A DNA stretch of 64,000 nucleotides from the NCBI RefSeq assembly GCF_003369915.1, contig NW_022881614.1, forward strand, positions 1,509,001 to 1,573,000, written 5' to 3'. Positions 44,150 through 56,657 of the stretch are shown piece by piece (within the stretch, counting starts at the first letter, position 1; each line of letters begins with the position of its first letter). Both the position numbers and the translations under genes were made by a program. The notes under the pieces were generated by a model, which worked only from the letters and a program-made list of their open reading frames with translations, made no database searches and was not told where the DNA came from. Origin of the DNA: Drosophila miranda. Its lineage: Eukaryota; Arthropoda; Insecta; Diptera; Drosophilidae.

Positions 44150-47100
44150 AAACACACACAGATACAGACACAGATAAGGTCGAACGCACATGGGGAAATT
44201 CTGAAGGACTAGCTCAATGTTAGGCACGATTTCACAAGAACAACAGAGAATACAATGGAAGAAAGCCTAGAATAGGAAGTCGAAGCGTGGAATACCTTTG
44301 AACATGAATGCAGAAGAGATGCTTCCCAGTAGACTGCCAGCGGATGCACCCTCTCCTAGGAAGGTAAAACCAAAAAGGAAGGGAACGAAGAACAGCCCCG
44401 AAAAGCAGAACAATGACAGCGCAGAAAGAGGCACAAAAGGACTCTCGACAGCAACAGCCATGAGAACGCACGCATAGGCAATCAGAATGGTATAAACCTG
44501 AAACGAGAGCGAAATGAAATTAAACGTGCAACGGGCCACGATGAGAGCTTTCCTCTTCTCCCACCCTCTATCTCACCCGCTCTCAATTGGGCGCTCCCCC
44601 AACACTCCCCGTTCGCTTAGGGTATTAGAAAAGCATTTACCTTTCCGCACAGGCCCCATTACACATGCATTTAAACGAGGGACGAGAGTACGACGACAGC
44701 CTAAACAATTTTTAAAGGTAAACTCTGTCTAGAATATTCCCTTGCATTTGCCATTTTCCACCCAGAATCCGAACCAGACGCAAACCAATACCCAGTGCAA
44801 GGGTAAGGTACAGGGGGAGAGGAGGTTGAGGATTTGGCACTTTAGGCACTCTTCTTTATAGTATGTATATTCGGTCGTTCTATGTATAGTTAAACGCCTT
44901 GGCCAACATTGCGTATGAGTGTTCTGTGTGCTCTGTGTGTGCCAGCCGTGAGCTGTTGAGCAAGCATATTAAGCATACGCCATGGCATGGCATGGCATGG
45001 CAGGGCATCGCACTGCTCTGCTCTGCCCTACCATCGAATACGTTTTTTGCCGGTGCTTTCCTTCCTTCCCATTTATTCTGATTTCTTTTCTCAAATAATT
45101 GGATTAGAGTTTCAGCGCCCTCAGCAGCAGCGGCGGCTACTCCATTACTCCTGCTGCTGCTCCCCCTTTGGGACCCCCGTCATATGGATATGAAATTGTT
45201 TGTAGTTTTATTCCAGATTTTCCCTCTATGCGGGGATTAGTTTACACACATACACGAAGCACACATATCTGTGTGGGTGTATATGGCATAATATTGCCAT
45301 GCCCAAGGCGGGCAAACGAAGCGAATTAGTTTTTATTTTATGCTATTTAGTTCGTCCCTTAAATATTTAAATTCCATTGCCATCTCTCGCTCTGGAATAA
45401 GTGCAAAAAGCAGCGAAGCAGAAGTGAAGGAAGTCTGTGGAAGGAAAACCTTCGGAGGATTTAAACAACTTTCACAGCAGATGTACATTAAGTTGTGTAA
45501 AATGATTAACTGTTGAGGATTTCGATTTGGTAAATCGCATTTGATTGATTTGATGGAGAGGCAGGCAGGCGGGCGTGCAGGCCGGCAGGCGGGTTAAGCC
45601 CGTTGCCGAATCGATTAGCTTTGCAGGAAAAGCAGGAAGCATTATTTTCATAGAAAAAAAATACAAAATAATCGTGTTATATCCTTGCAACTTTTTGCCT
45701 CCCTTCCCCCGAGGAAATACAAACAAAAGCTGCAGGAACAAACTTTTGACTGGCAAAAGAAGGAGATGGCAATGGGAATGGCATTGCCCATAACGAATAT
45801 GTATTTTTGATTCCCTGTTCCCTGTGCGATGTGCTGTTTCCTTGCTGTTTGTATAGCTGCTGCTGCTACTGCTGTGGCAACTCGTAACAAGTTAAGCAAC
45901 TTTGGACAGACATCAAAAGTTTCGGGGGATTTTCATTCGGGCAGCTTTGGAGCTGTCAACAGCTGTGCCCCTCAGGAGCAGCAGCCTTTCAGCAGAGTTC
46001 CTAGAGGATGCCCACCTGATGGGACGGATACACCTCGAAGAGATACGATACGAAATAAGAACTTACTGGGGATTTGCTTTGCCAAAGAGAGATTTCGAGA
46101 GTATTTCCCATTCGCTTAAACATTTTCAATTTCAGGCAACAACTTTCCACTGCCAGAGACAGAGAGAGGCAGAGAAATCTTCGCTGAGCCATTATCATTG
46201 CCGGCACACATGTGGCACACAGAGCAACATTTATGGGCCTCGCTTTCCCCTCCTCGGTTCCCTCTTCCGAGTCGGCAAATTGCCAATGTTGCTGTTGGCA
46301 CGGCAGACAGCGGCAGCAGCGGCGTTGGCGGTGGCAGGCAGGAAATGCCTTACTTGATTAAGCTGCTAAGTGCAACTTGAGGCAGGGCCAGGCATGGGGC
46401 CAGGCATGGATACCAAATTGCACGCTGCATGTCGCCAGGAAGCAGCGGAGGCAGAAGGCAGAAAGCAGAAAGTAGCCAACGGCAGCAACAACAATTTGCC
46501 AGTGTCCTCGGCAAGGATTTTTCGGCAACAATGTTCTCATAAATCCCATTGGCGCTTGTAAAAACAATTATGCCAGATATTTACGCCGCAAAAAGCCGAA
46601 TGCGTTGCAACTTGCAACGACAACAGCAGAAACAGAGATGCAGAGAAGCAGGGAAGCAGCTGCAAGATAGGAAGTTGAATTCAAAGATACCCTTCCTGGA
46701 TGGGGTTATAGCCCCTCTGGAAAGGGCATTCATTCGACTACCCAGAGTCGTGCGGCACATTTGCTGTTAACATTTTTGGCTTTAAATTGCAGTGTCATGG
46801 TTCGTTGTTTCTTCCACATCCTCTGCTGCTCCTTGCTCCATTTCTTCTGATCTCCGTTTCCGTTTGTAATTTGTGGCCTTTAAGCCACGAGGCGTATGCG
46901 TAATATCGCTTACATTCCAGCCAATTTACACCATTCGCCACTCGCCATTTGCCATTCGCCAGAGAGAGAAAACGTTGTAATTATGAACTTTTAATTAAAA
47001 TGTTAAGCAAATGGAACAAAAAACGCATCCTGCAAGAGAAGAGACTGCAATCCTCCCATGGATTTCAAGCAGGGAAAAGGGAAAAGAGGTGTTGATGGCA

Positions 47101-48177
47101 GGGGGGATGCGGATGCTGCTACGTGAAAAGTGAATCCTCATTCAGACGGGAGGAAAACACACGAACAGGCAGCAGCTGTCAGCGCCTGGAAAACCCATCG
47201 ACAGTTTCGAATGTCCATTTGTGGAGCACTTTGTCTCTCCGCCCCCCCCCCCCCCCACCGCCCCCGACCCCCTTCACCCCCCTGTTTGTGTGTGTGTGTG
47301 TGCGGGAGTATCTAATTGCGTGTCGGAGTATTGGTTACAGTTTGTACGTGGCTCGCACAGGCGGCCATAAACTGCAAAAGCCATTTCTTTGGCTCATGGA
47401 ATGTTATGGCAGCAGGCAGGATGGGGCATGGGGCTCCTCCAGTCCGCAAGGGATATGAAATCCGCTGGGACAGTGTGCCTTAAAAGCATAGCACCATAAC
47501 ACCCCGCCGCTCACAAGTTAATCAATAAATTCCAACTAAAATTAGAAGGAGTTTACTTCTTTTTGACCCACTTTCTGTGTGGATTCTGTCTAATAGTAGA
47601 ACTACGATTTATTGTAGATCCCATTGCCACAGCATTACCTTTTTATATTTCATAAAACTTCTGCTTTTAACTATTCGGATCCCGGACATTCTTCCCAGAC
47701 AAACCTCCATAAAAGGTTGCTAACTTTTAGTCTTCCTCAACGTAAATTTGATCTCAAGTCTTCGCTCAACTGTTCGGTAGCTCATCTGCAGTGTGAAAAG
47801 AGCGACTGTTAGTTCTAATAGCTCATATCGAAAACGACACTTTTTTGGCCTGTACGTGTAAATGGATGTGATTGTTCCGTATCCGTATCTCTGCGAGAGT
47901 GTTTGTGTTTGTGTGTGCAGTGGCAGGGGCACGGGCAGGGGCATTCATGCCCTTTTTACGGCAAACATTCAGTTTTTGTAGTCACGTTCAAGCGCTTTAA
48001 GCGAGGGCTTCCCCGGGAGGCGGGAGTAACCCCACTTTTCGCTACGGTTTCGGGCCAACATAACCATTGGGTAAAACAAACAAAAACATAACTTAAACCC
48101 AAGGAACACGCCATGCGGCGTATATTTAGGGTAACCCCAGGGGGAGAAATAATCAGATTCTACTGAAATCTACTCAC
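44150..48177. other. pgant9: pgant9 intron 3, proximal part
   Basis: Four kilobases of TE-free unique intronic DNA with simple repeats: CATGG units at 44980-45003, a C-run at 47242-47256, TG-repeat at 47286-47302. No gene or ncRNA is supported. Confidence 0.6.
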
Positions 48178-48371
48178 ATTGTGGCGCTTCTTCTCGCGCT
48201 CGGGCACCGCGTGCCAGCTGAACTGCAAATTCCAATCAAAGCCACCCACATTGACGCCGCTGGAGTCGCGATAGTGGTACTCCAAGGTATCATCGCTGAT
48301 GACATCGATGACGGGACAGACAACGGTGGTGGAGTTCCGGGCGATGCGATCCAGCAGCGGTTCCAGCCAGC
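48178..48371 (-). CDS. pgant9: pgant9 exon ([12 protein letters not shown])
   Basis: 194 bp coding for [20 protein letters not shown] through [12 protein letters not shown] to EKKRHN. Acceptor TTTTCGCAG at 48380-48372 and donor GTGAGT at 48177-48172. Phase 1 in, phase 0 out: the split Gly codon G|GC is shared with the upstream exon. It belongs to the GT-A catalytic domain between the DxH motif and the Gal/GalNAc-T motif. Intact. The larger frame that reads on past the donor is not coding. Confidence 0.88.
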
Positions 48372-49615
48372 CTGCGAAAACAAAAGGATGAAAGGATGAA
48401 ATTGAAATTGTGAAAATACGACTACGAGCGGGTTTAATTGCTTTTTCGGGGCACGGCACGGCACGGCACTCGCTCGCTCATCCATCCATCATCCGCCTCA
48501 TGATAGGAGAAATTGCTTTTCTTTACGCTTCACTCTCGGATAGTTTTTTGACAACCAATTGCCAGCTTTTGCTGCAACTTTCTTAATAAACTAAATTGAT
48601 TGCCTTTTGTTACGTTCTCTTGTCAGTCATTGAGCTTATCGAGTGGGAGTGGCAGTGGGAGGCTCAGAAACAGAATCTGAGCCAAAGCCAGAGAGGCAGA
48701 GCCAGATCCAGGGAAATACCGAGGCTCAAGTGAATTACTCGAGTTGTGCTTTGTTTTATTTGGCATCGTTTTGGGCCCAACGGATTTTGTTTGATGGCCA
48801 TCAAAAATGGTACGAACAGAACGTTACACTCTGGGCCATAAACCAAAAACGGGAGACGCCACAGGAGAGGAGGAGACTCCTAGGAGGAGTCTCGGATAGG
48901 AAAAAAGCTTGTACAACAGAAATGAAATTTCTGCATTTAAATTTGATTTGGTTTTACTTTTGCTTTGCTTTTTTGGCTGCCGCATAAATTTAAATATTTA
49001 TTATTGGCCTGAATTTTGTATTGGCAAAAATGTTGACTGCACAAATGCTATCTACTCAATTAAGAGCCGCATTTGTAGTTTTTTTTGGGGAATTAGCATA
49101 TTGGCAGATTGACATTCATTCCATTAGTGAATGTAATAGAGAAAATCTACGAGAGGGAGAGGTGGAAAATGGCTCGTCAATCGTTTAAACATGTCTCCGT
49201 ATTGCGGATACTTATGATTGAATTATCAAATTTCGTACCAAGGAATACAATATTAATTTAAGATATTTAAGAGAGAGAAGACCTTACAGCTTAGTCGTCC
49301 TTATACTCAACAAATAGTATTTGCCGTCTAAAAGTATGCTACAAATTAAAGTAGCACTGCAGTAATTCAGCAGCGCATAGCCCTACCTCCTTATGGAGGC
49401 TACAATTTCTTAGTGTAAATTGTGTTGCCCACTTCCAGGCAAATAAATTAATCACTTAATCGCATCTAATGCACGCGCACTATTATTTTCTCCTAAAGGT
49501 ATTCTACAAATTAATGTGGCAATGCCGCAAATATTATCCCCTATAGTATGCTGAGTATTTTGTAGTCTGAATTCTGTTGACTGCTTTCAGGCAGCGACAT
49601 TTATCACTTGCTCAC

Positions 49616-49780
49616 CTTCAGTGCACTCGCAATGGGAATCCAAATACGTCAAAACTGGCGCCTTGGCATGCTGGGCGCCCAGGAGGCGGGCACGAATCAA
49701 GCCCTCGCGCTTCTTCCCCCTGATAATCTGAACCTTGGGATAGGCGGCAAAATAATCCTCCAGTTGCGTCTTGAGATGCG
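49616..49780 (-). CDS. pgant9: pgant9 exon with DxH metal-binding motif
   Basis: 165 bp coding for [21 protein letters not shown] to [13 protein letters not shown] is the DxH motif that holds Mn2+ and UDP-GalNAc. Acceptor TCCATTTTAG ends at 49781, donor GTGAGC starts at 49615. It joins upstream by a split CCG codon (C|CG, Pro) and downstream by a split Gly codon. No damage. Confidence 0.88.
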
Positions 49781-49854
49781 CTAAAATGGAGAATAAACCT
49801 CGATGTAGATCCATTGATTTTGATTCCAAGACAAAATTCCAGGAGAACACTCAC

Positions 49855-50223
49855 GCATATCGCTATAGTCATCCACCAGGATAATCCTGCCAATGAGGTG
49901 TTCCGGGGATCTGTCCAGTACCGAGTGCACTGTCCGCAATAGTACGGTCCAGGCCTCGTTGTGGAAGCAAATGATGACATCTGTGGCAGGCAGATTCGAT
50001 AGATAATGGGCCGAATCCTTGCACCAGGCATCCCGGGGATCCGGCAGTGTGCGGTGCACCGATATCAGATCGGAAACATACTGGTTGAAGGCATTGTTGG
50101 TCCAGCCAGTCTCCACGGCCTTCTTCATCTCGTCGGTCATCTCCTTGGGCAACGTGACGGGTTTGCCCATCTCCCCCAGATTCTCATCGAAGTTGCCAGG
50201 CGGATCTATTACCTTTTTCGTAT
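49855..50223 (-). CDS. pgant9: pgant9 exon, start of catalytic domain
   Basis: 369 bp (122 codons) beginning TKKVIDPPGNFDENLGEMG and running through the stem-proximal region to the first glycosyltransferase motif (DVIICFHNEAWTVLLRTVHS) and LVDDYSDM. Acceptor CTTTTGCAG ends at 50224, donor GTGAGT starts at 49854. Exons encoding the N-terminal transmembrane anchor and stem are not found between here and 64 kb; they may lie further upstream. The four exons in this window total 947 coding bases without a stop or shift. In D. melanogaster pgant9 has alternative 3' exons affecting the lectin domain; none are in this window. Confidence 0.88.
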
Positions 50224-51742
50224 CTGCAAAAGAGAGACAGAGGTAGAGAAATATGTTTGCATTGACTAACTTGTTTGATTTGCCTTGAAACTGCAGTTGA
50301 AGGTGAGATGAGCACGAGGGAACCCTGTTGTGCGTGAAATTTATGACAAAATAAACTCACACAGATACAGAGAGAGATAGAGAGAGAGCGAGAGAGAGAG
50401 AGACGAATAAACATTAAGTTCCTGTTGAGATAAATCGCAGTGCATTTCACATAAAAAGTTGCCATCATCAGGAGCTCCTCGCCTGCTTCGTGGGGTCCTT
50501 CCTTCACATGGTTATGAAAAATCGTTTGCCTTGCAAATTTCCTCATGTGTGTCACCCACCCTCCTCGACTAGCACTCCTACAGCTGCTACTCCCGTCCTT
50601 GCTGTGCATTTTATTATTTTGTTATTTGCATTTGCATGGAAATATGAAATATTCTCTTGTTCTCAGTCGACTCCTTCCCGCTGCGGCTGCTGCTGCCATG
50701 CCATGCCATGCCGTGCTCCTGCTGGGAGCATATATATCCTGCTCGTGAGCTTCTGCCTCTGCTTTTTATGCGATTTGTCAGCCACAAGTGACACTTATTG
50801 GCCATCGCCTGAATGCCTGACTGTCTGACTGTCTGCCTTTCCACTATCCATCCTCGAGCTCCTCGGGTTCCCTGCAAATGGAAATATCAGGTACGCTGCC
50901 CAGAGACCCTGCTTTAAGGGCTTCCATCTCAGAATTACATTTACTCAAGCCTCGGGGTTTAAGAGGATCTTAAGCTGGGGATTTCAAGGAAATTTCGTGG
51001 TTCGAGTGCATTTAGTGAGAGTTCTAGGGGCTCCCTTCGGAAAGTTGCACCATTCCGAACAGATGTTCCCCTCACTTCATCCCTTTTCCAATCATAATCA
51101 TAACCTGTTCAATTAGAACATTTGGTTTTATGAACTGGTTTTTTGGACCACAAAACTCTTCTTTATTTCCACAATCGGGCAGAACATATTTCTGGCTTCC
51201 CCACCCCCTTAAAGGGCGGGAAGAACATTTCAATTACCACAACCATTTCAAATTCAATAAGTGTAAAAAGCTAGCTCCCCGGCAAAATAAGAAGCCATAA
51301 AAGGCTGCAAAATGAGCAGGATAGAAGCAGGATGCTAAAGGATGGTATGGCATGGCGTGGAGAGTGGGGTATTGGGGGACTGGGGATGCCAACCGCATTA
51401 TGATAGTCTCCGGAAAGAGAGAGGAGTGGAGTGGACTGGAATAAATTTGTTCGCACACAAAAATGGAAAATAAGAGAGAAAAAACCATTAAGTCGGCCAT
51501 AGGCGGCGGTAGGCCCACGGCCGAGAGGGGACACGGGTGAGGGGGTTGCTTGGTTGGTTTCACTCTTAAATTATATGATTTGTCGCCCGTTGCCGCAGTA
51601 ACAATTTCATTGCGGAATATTCACGGTTCCGCCACAGGGTTCCTTTGTTCTGGGCCCCGCTCAATCCCCTTCTTATAATGAACTTTTTTCGCAGGCTGGG
51701 CGCCTCTCGCACACGCATCGTCATCATAAAAAGCAATAATAA
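50224..51742. other. pgant9: pgant9 5' intron or flank
   Basis: Unique DNA with a GAGA tract at 50374-50402 and CATGC units at 50696-50712. No coding exon with recognisable pgant9 stem or membrane anchor was found. Confidence 0.5.
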
Positions 51743-52847
51743 ACGAGGGGGAACGTTGTGAGTTGCTGTGGACACCGCAACTCTACAGTTATACCCGATA
51801 CTTAGTCAGTATGGCTCTCCTCCGGCAGACGCCGCTAATATTGAACGACACGACAAAGAGTGCGTGAGAGAGAGACAGAAAATCAGTCTGAGCGTGACGT
51901 CGGGCGCTGCGTAGCCACTGCAAATTGATTTGTTCCTATTGGCTATAAAAATGATCTGATCTGATCCAGATTCAGCAATCTGATAGATATGATCATTATC
52001 TATGATTCTGCGTTTTTCTCATATCCTCAATATTGTGGATGCAACAGATTTTCGTCCTTTGTGTGGGCCGAAGGGGGTGGGGCGAAATTTTGAGATACAC
52101 GTTTTATAGTAAGATCTAACAGGAGTGCGGATACCAAATTTGATTACTCTAGCCTTAATAGTCTCTGAGATTTTTGAATATCCCCAGATTTTCGTCCTTT
52201 GCGGGGGCGGAAGGGGGTGTGGCGAAATTTTGAAACAAACTCGTCTCGGTCCGATATATTAGGAGTGTGGATACCAAATTTGGTTGCTCTAGCTTTTATA
52301 GTCTCTGAGATCTAGGCGCTAATGTTTTACTCTAAGCAAAGCCGCCTATGCTACGTGTGTGTTAGAGAGAGACAGGGCGAGAAAAATGAAATTGTTTTCT
52401 TGATGCTGGCTATAATAATAATACGATCCAATTCAGCTTCCGCAGTCTTAAAGATATGGTCATTCTCTACAATTCTGCGTTTTGGTTTTCTCATATCTTT
52501 AAAATTGTGGATGCAACAGATTTTCGTCCTTTGTGGGGGCGGAAGTGGGCGGGGCGAAGTTTTGAAATATTTTTGTAGCAGTGACATATCACAGAAGTCT
52601 GGATCCAAAACATCGTTGCTCAAGCTCTTATAGTCTTTGAGCACTAGGCGCTGAAGGGGACGGACAGACGGACGGACGGACAGACGGACAGACAGACAGA
52701 CAGACACGGCCCAATCGACTATTGATGCTGATCAAGAATATATATACTTTATGGGGTCGGAAACGATTCCTTCTGGACGTTGCACACATCCACTTTTACC
52801 ACAAATCTAATATACCCCAATACTCATTTTGAGTATCGGGTATAAAA
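51743..52847 (-). mobile_element. INE-1: DINE-1/INE-1 element, near full length
   Basis: Minus orientation, ACGAGGGGGAACGTT to GAGTATCGGGTATAA, with GA-rich motif TTAGAGAGAGACAGGGCGAG near 52362 (one substitution relative to other copies). Confidence 0.93.
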
Positions 52848-54913
52848 ATTGAATAGAATATGGTCTGCGGCGAGGGCCTGTGGAGAGCTGTAACTGGATT
52901 TTATTGATTCACTGTTGCATATATATGGCCCCTTGAGATATTAATGATATGCCCAGCGGCAGGGCTCCAGGACTATTCTCAGGACTCCCCCCTTCAGGAG
53001 TAAACCAATTAGGGACACGCCCACAGGCCCAGGCAGAAGTGGGGCCAAAGAAACAAAGGACAGAATCCTCCATTCGCTTGCCATCTTTAAGGATTTTTCC
53101 ATTCAGGAAATATTTCAATATTCTTGTCACATTTCCGGTTAAATCGTATGGTAAAATATTAAAACTCGTTGCTTCATTCCGAAAATTGCTCTCCGCTTCG
53201 ATTATTCGTGCAGTTTTCCAATGAGAAAATCGGAGTTGACATTTTCCCATCGTATGGGACGCGGGACATGCGAGAAAAACAACGCTGCGTATGCGTTATG
53301 TTCGCCATGCGCTGACAATGGCGTGGGCAGAGGGGGGAGAGGTGGAGAGGGGCGGAGTGGTAGAACAAGGAACAATCGCAGCGCTGAGAAGCGCTCAAGG
53401 GACACGCCTGAGCGTGACAGGAAGCTAAAAATGTTTGGCTATTGACAGAGACAGGAACAGGAGGAGCAGGTGGGAGGTTGCAGCAGCAGCAGGTGAAAGA
53501 TGGATCTAGTAGGGGTGGGTGGGGGTGTGTCTGGCACATGACAAATGCCTTTCCCTAGCTCCCTCGCTGCCTCTCTCTCTGTCATTTCCTTCTCGTCGCT
53601 CATGTTTCACATCATGTTCGCCGCATAACTGTAACATAATATGCCAAAGTACCGCTATTTCGCACAACGAATGCGGTTAGGGCGAGTCACGTGTGAATCC
53701 CACCTGGCTGTGGCAGTGGCAGCATGCCTGGGGGGTGATCAAAGGATCAAATCCTTGTTGTTCCTAGTTGTTCATTCCGAACCACTGTTCGAGGTTCGAT
53801 CCACGGCTCGATCCATTGGCGAGGGTTGATAAACGTTTGTTGGCTTGCACACAATTTTGACGCCATGGGGCAGCTGGCAGCTGCTGCTCGAGCAACGATC
53901 CCAAAAGGAATCCAAAGGAGCCCACTTGTAGCTTTGCCACCTCAACGATGCTTATGATGATGATGATTATGATGGGAATGGGAATGGGTAGGAGATGGAC
54001 TTGCAGTTGCGCAAGGCAGAACCTGGGCTGAAGATGGGGCGAGAGATGCAAACATGATATGCGAAATTGCAAATGCGTGCATTGGCCGAGACGGGGGGAT
54101 GTATGTAGTATGTGGTCAGTCGACCACATGCTGATGGCATCTTAAATGCTTGTTCCACATGCGAGAGCCAGAGCCACAGCCCAATAGATGCGAGGATAGT
54201 GGAGGAGGGACATGCAAGAAGCTACAAGCGAGGTCTATCTATGACTTCTCCTCCTCCTCCTTCTCCCTCGCTCTCTGCCTGTGCCTGTGCCTCTGCCCCT
54301 GCCCGCCTCCTCTAGAGTCATGCCTGGTTGGGCCCCAGACGGATCCATACCCTTTACGCGTGGCTTAAAAGGCCGTACAGCACTCGCCGAAAATGCTAGA
54401 TATTCAGTTAAGTTCTTACTCGATTATGGATATGGAAATTCTCCACCCAACAGCCATGTTTAGCAGCGATTCAATTTACTTTAGTCTGTAGAGCTCCCAT
54501 TACAGAGCCCATGTTCCTGAGGGAGTTGCTTTCGTTCAGAGGGTATCCCTTGGTCGTTGCCCTTTGCCTCCACGAGTTGAATGCGAATGCCTGTCTGTCT
54601 GTCTATCTATCTGTCTATATCTTTCTATCCCTGTAGTATCCCTCCCTCCGCCTCCGCCACCGCCACCGCCACCGCTCCGCTGAGCATTCGCCTGACATTG
54701 AAAATGTTGTTTGGCAGCAGTTCCAAGTTGTTAAGTGCTCTGCGTTGTTGCAGTTGCAAATGTTGCAGTTGTTGCTGTTGTTGCTGTTTGTTCGGGTTGT
54801 TAGTATTTGCCACTGGGGCCAGCATCTTCGACATTGTTATAAAACTTGTTAGAAATTTTCTTAAAGGCACAAAAGGCGCTGGCGCGGCCACCAGAGCAAA
54901 ACGAGGAAGTGTG

Positions 54914-54954
<41 letters not shown>

Positions 54955-55130
54955 GAGTTTTCCTCGAAGAGCGAGGGGGGAGCCCCATATGTGTTATTAT
55001 CCCCCATTCGGATGGGAGCGGGCTCGGGCTCGGGGTTCGGTTTCGGGTGACACAAAATACATTCTCACAAGAAACAAGGATGTGTGTGTGTGTGTGCAAC
55101 GGGTGCCATGGGTGCAACGGTAGGGGGCAT
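52848..55130. other. unique flanking DNA, no gene recognised
   Basis: Contains simple repeats: GATGAT near 53955, CTGTCTGTCTAT near 54593, GCCACC near 54655, and a CAG run at 54915-54953. A 180-codon frame at 54581-55123 is driven by these repeats and is not supported as a gene. Confidence 0.5.
54915..54953. repeat. CAG trinucleotide run (13 units)
   Basis: Uninterrupted CAG repeat, common in Drosophila intronic and regulatory DNA. Confidence 0.9.
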
Positions 55131-55176
55131 GTAGAGTTGCGGTGTCCGCAGCAACTCACAACGTTCCACCTCGTTT
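55131..55176 (+). mobile_element. INE-1: 46-bp DINE-1 3' terminal fragment
   Basis: GTAGAGTTGCGGTGTCCGCA and CACAACGTTCCACCTCGTTT match the hairpin end of full copies. The rest of the element is missing, and the BEL gag region starts directly after the terminal GTTT. Confidence 0.85.
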
Positions 55177-55206
55177 GAAGCTTAAGTCAACGGAATTATG
55201 CGAGAA

Positions 55207-56629
55207 AATGAAAAGGTTAGCTACCGCTTGGCAGAATGAGTCGTCAGACTGTGATTTCTACATGCTCGTGGTAAAGCAAGAGCAAGTCGAGAAGTTGATC
55301 AGCAAATTTGAGATGTTTCACGGCGAGCTTGAGGAATTGGATCGAAGCGAAATTCACAGTGGTTTGTGTGACATTTTTGAGTCACTTGCAAGCTCGCTGA
55401 AGGCGGCGATTATGAGGGAAATGGCTAAGAGTAGCGGCCGCATGCCGTTTCATTCTACCTTGGCTGGAGGAAATACTACGGTTGAGTTTGCCGGCTCGCA
55501 ATTTCTACCTCACCGTAGACAAGTACCATCCCTGCCTCCTATACAATTGCCGACGTTTAGCGGCGGGTATGCGAACTGGACGGACTTTTATTCAATGTTT
55601 GCCACCATCATCGACAGCCATCCGGACTTAACAAACATAGAAAAGCTCCAGCATTTGCGTTCCTGTCTGCGGGATTCGGCATTGGAGACTGTTCGGTCGC
55701 TGGAAATCTCAGATGGCAATTATGCTGTGGCATTAGATTTGTTGGAAAACAGATTCAATAATCGGCGATTGGTCATTCAGGCACACATCAATGAGATCTT
55801 GGCGCTCCAGGCTGTGGAACCTGGGTCAGTGGTCATGCTTCGGGAGCTTTCAGACAAGTTCAATTCACATATGCGCGCGCTCCAGGGTTTGGGCACCACT
55901 GAGCAGATCGCAGGATGCATCGTCGTGCAGGAAATTCTCCGAAAACTGGATCCAGCGGGCCAAGAGAAGTGGGAGGAACGATTCAACGACCCCGCACTCG
56001 CAAACTTAATTCCGTCGTGGGAATCGATGGCCTCGTTCTTGGAGCAGCGATGCAGATCATTGGAGACGATGGACTTTTATATGGCAAGCTATGCGTTGAG
56101 CAATCAGGTGGGCAGAAGTAGAAAGCATAATAATTCTAGGTCCACATTGGCTACAACGAACCAAACCGTAGCACGCTGCGCGCTGTGCAACGATGGTGCT
56201 CACGAGGTCCAGCACTGCCAGAAGTTTAAAGCGCTGTCCCCCACAAATCGCCATAAAGAGGCCAAGCGGCTTTCGTTGTGTATAAATTGTCTTAGCCTGC
56301 ACTCTCGCTCATCGGATTCCTCAACTCTCATCACTGCCATTGTAGCCTCTAGCATAACCGATCGACATCCAAGCTTTGGAATTGACACTCAAAACTGGAA
56401 CATTCCATCTAACATACCACTAGCTAATCCGGAGTTTTATAAGCCGCAGCGCGTCGATCTGCTAATTGGCGCAAGTCTGTTTTTCGAGCTCCTGTGTGTT
56501 GATCAGGTCAAGCTACTGCCAGGATTGCCTTCAATTCAGAAAACGCGCTTGGGATGGGTCGTGTCTGGAAGTTGTTCGCGTTTAAAAGGTTCCTCGTTGA
56601 TGGTCTCGCGCTCGGGCCGTAGCTGCTGA
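55207..56629 (+). pseudogene. BEL/Pao gag with protease remnant
   Basis: A long frame from about 55207 (MKRLATAWQNE) covers BEL gag: N-terminal helical region, LPPIQLPTFSGGYANWTDFY, ANLIPSWESMASFLEQRC, then zinc-knuckle-like CALCNDGAHEVQHC and CINCLSLHS near 56180-56300. The protease is internally deleted: its start is lost and only QNWNIPSN and RVDLLIGASLFFELL remain. The frame ends at 56627-56629. The 5' LTR and leader are absent, cut at the DINE-1 fragment. Confidence 0.88.
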
Positions 56630-56657
56630 GGATAATAGTCCAGAGGATCGGGTTGAG

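Noticed and set aside
47235..47302. C-run and TG-repeat as regulatory element
   Set aside because: Ordinary simple repeats in intron DNA.
54581..55123. 180-codon frame with a poly-Ala tract
   Set aside because: Driven by GCC and CAG simple repeats; no splice or domain support.
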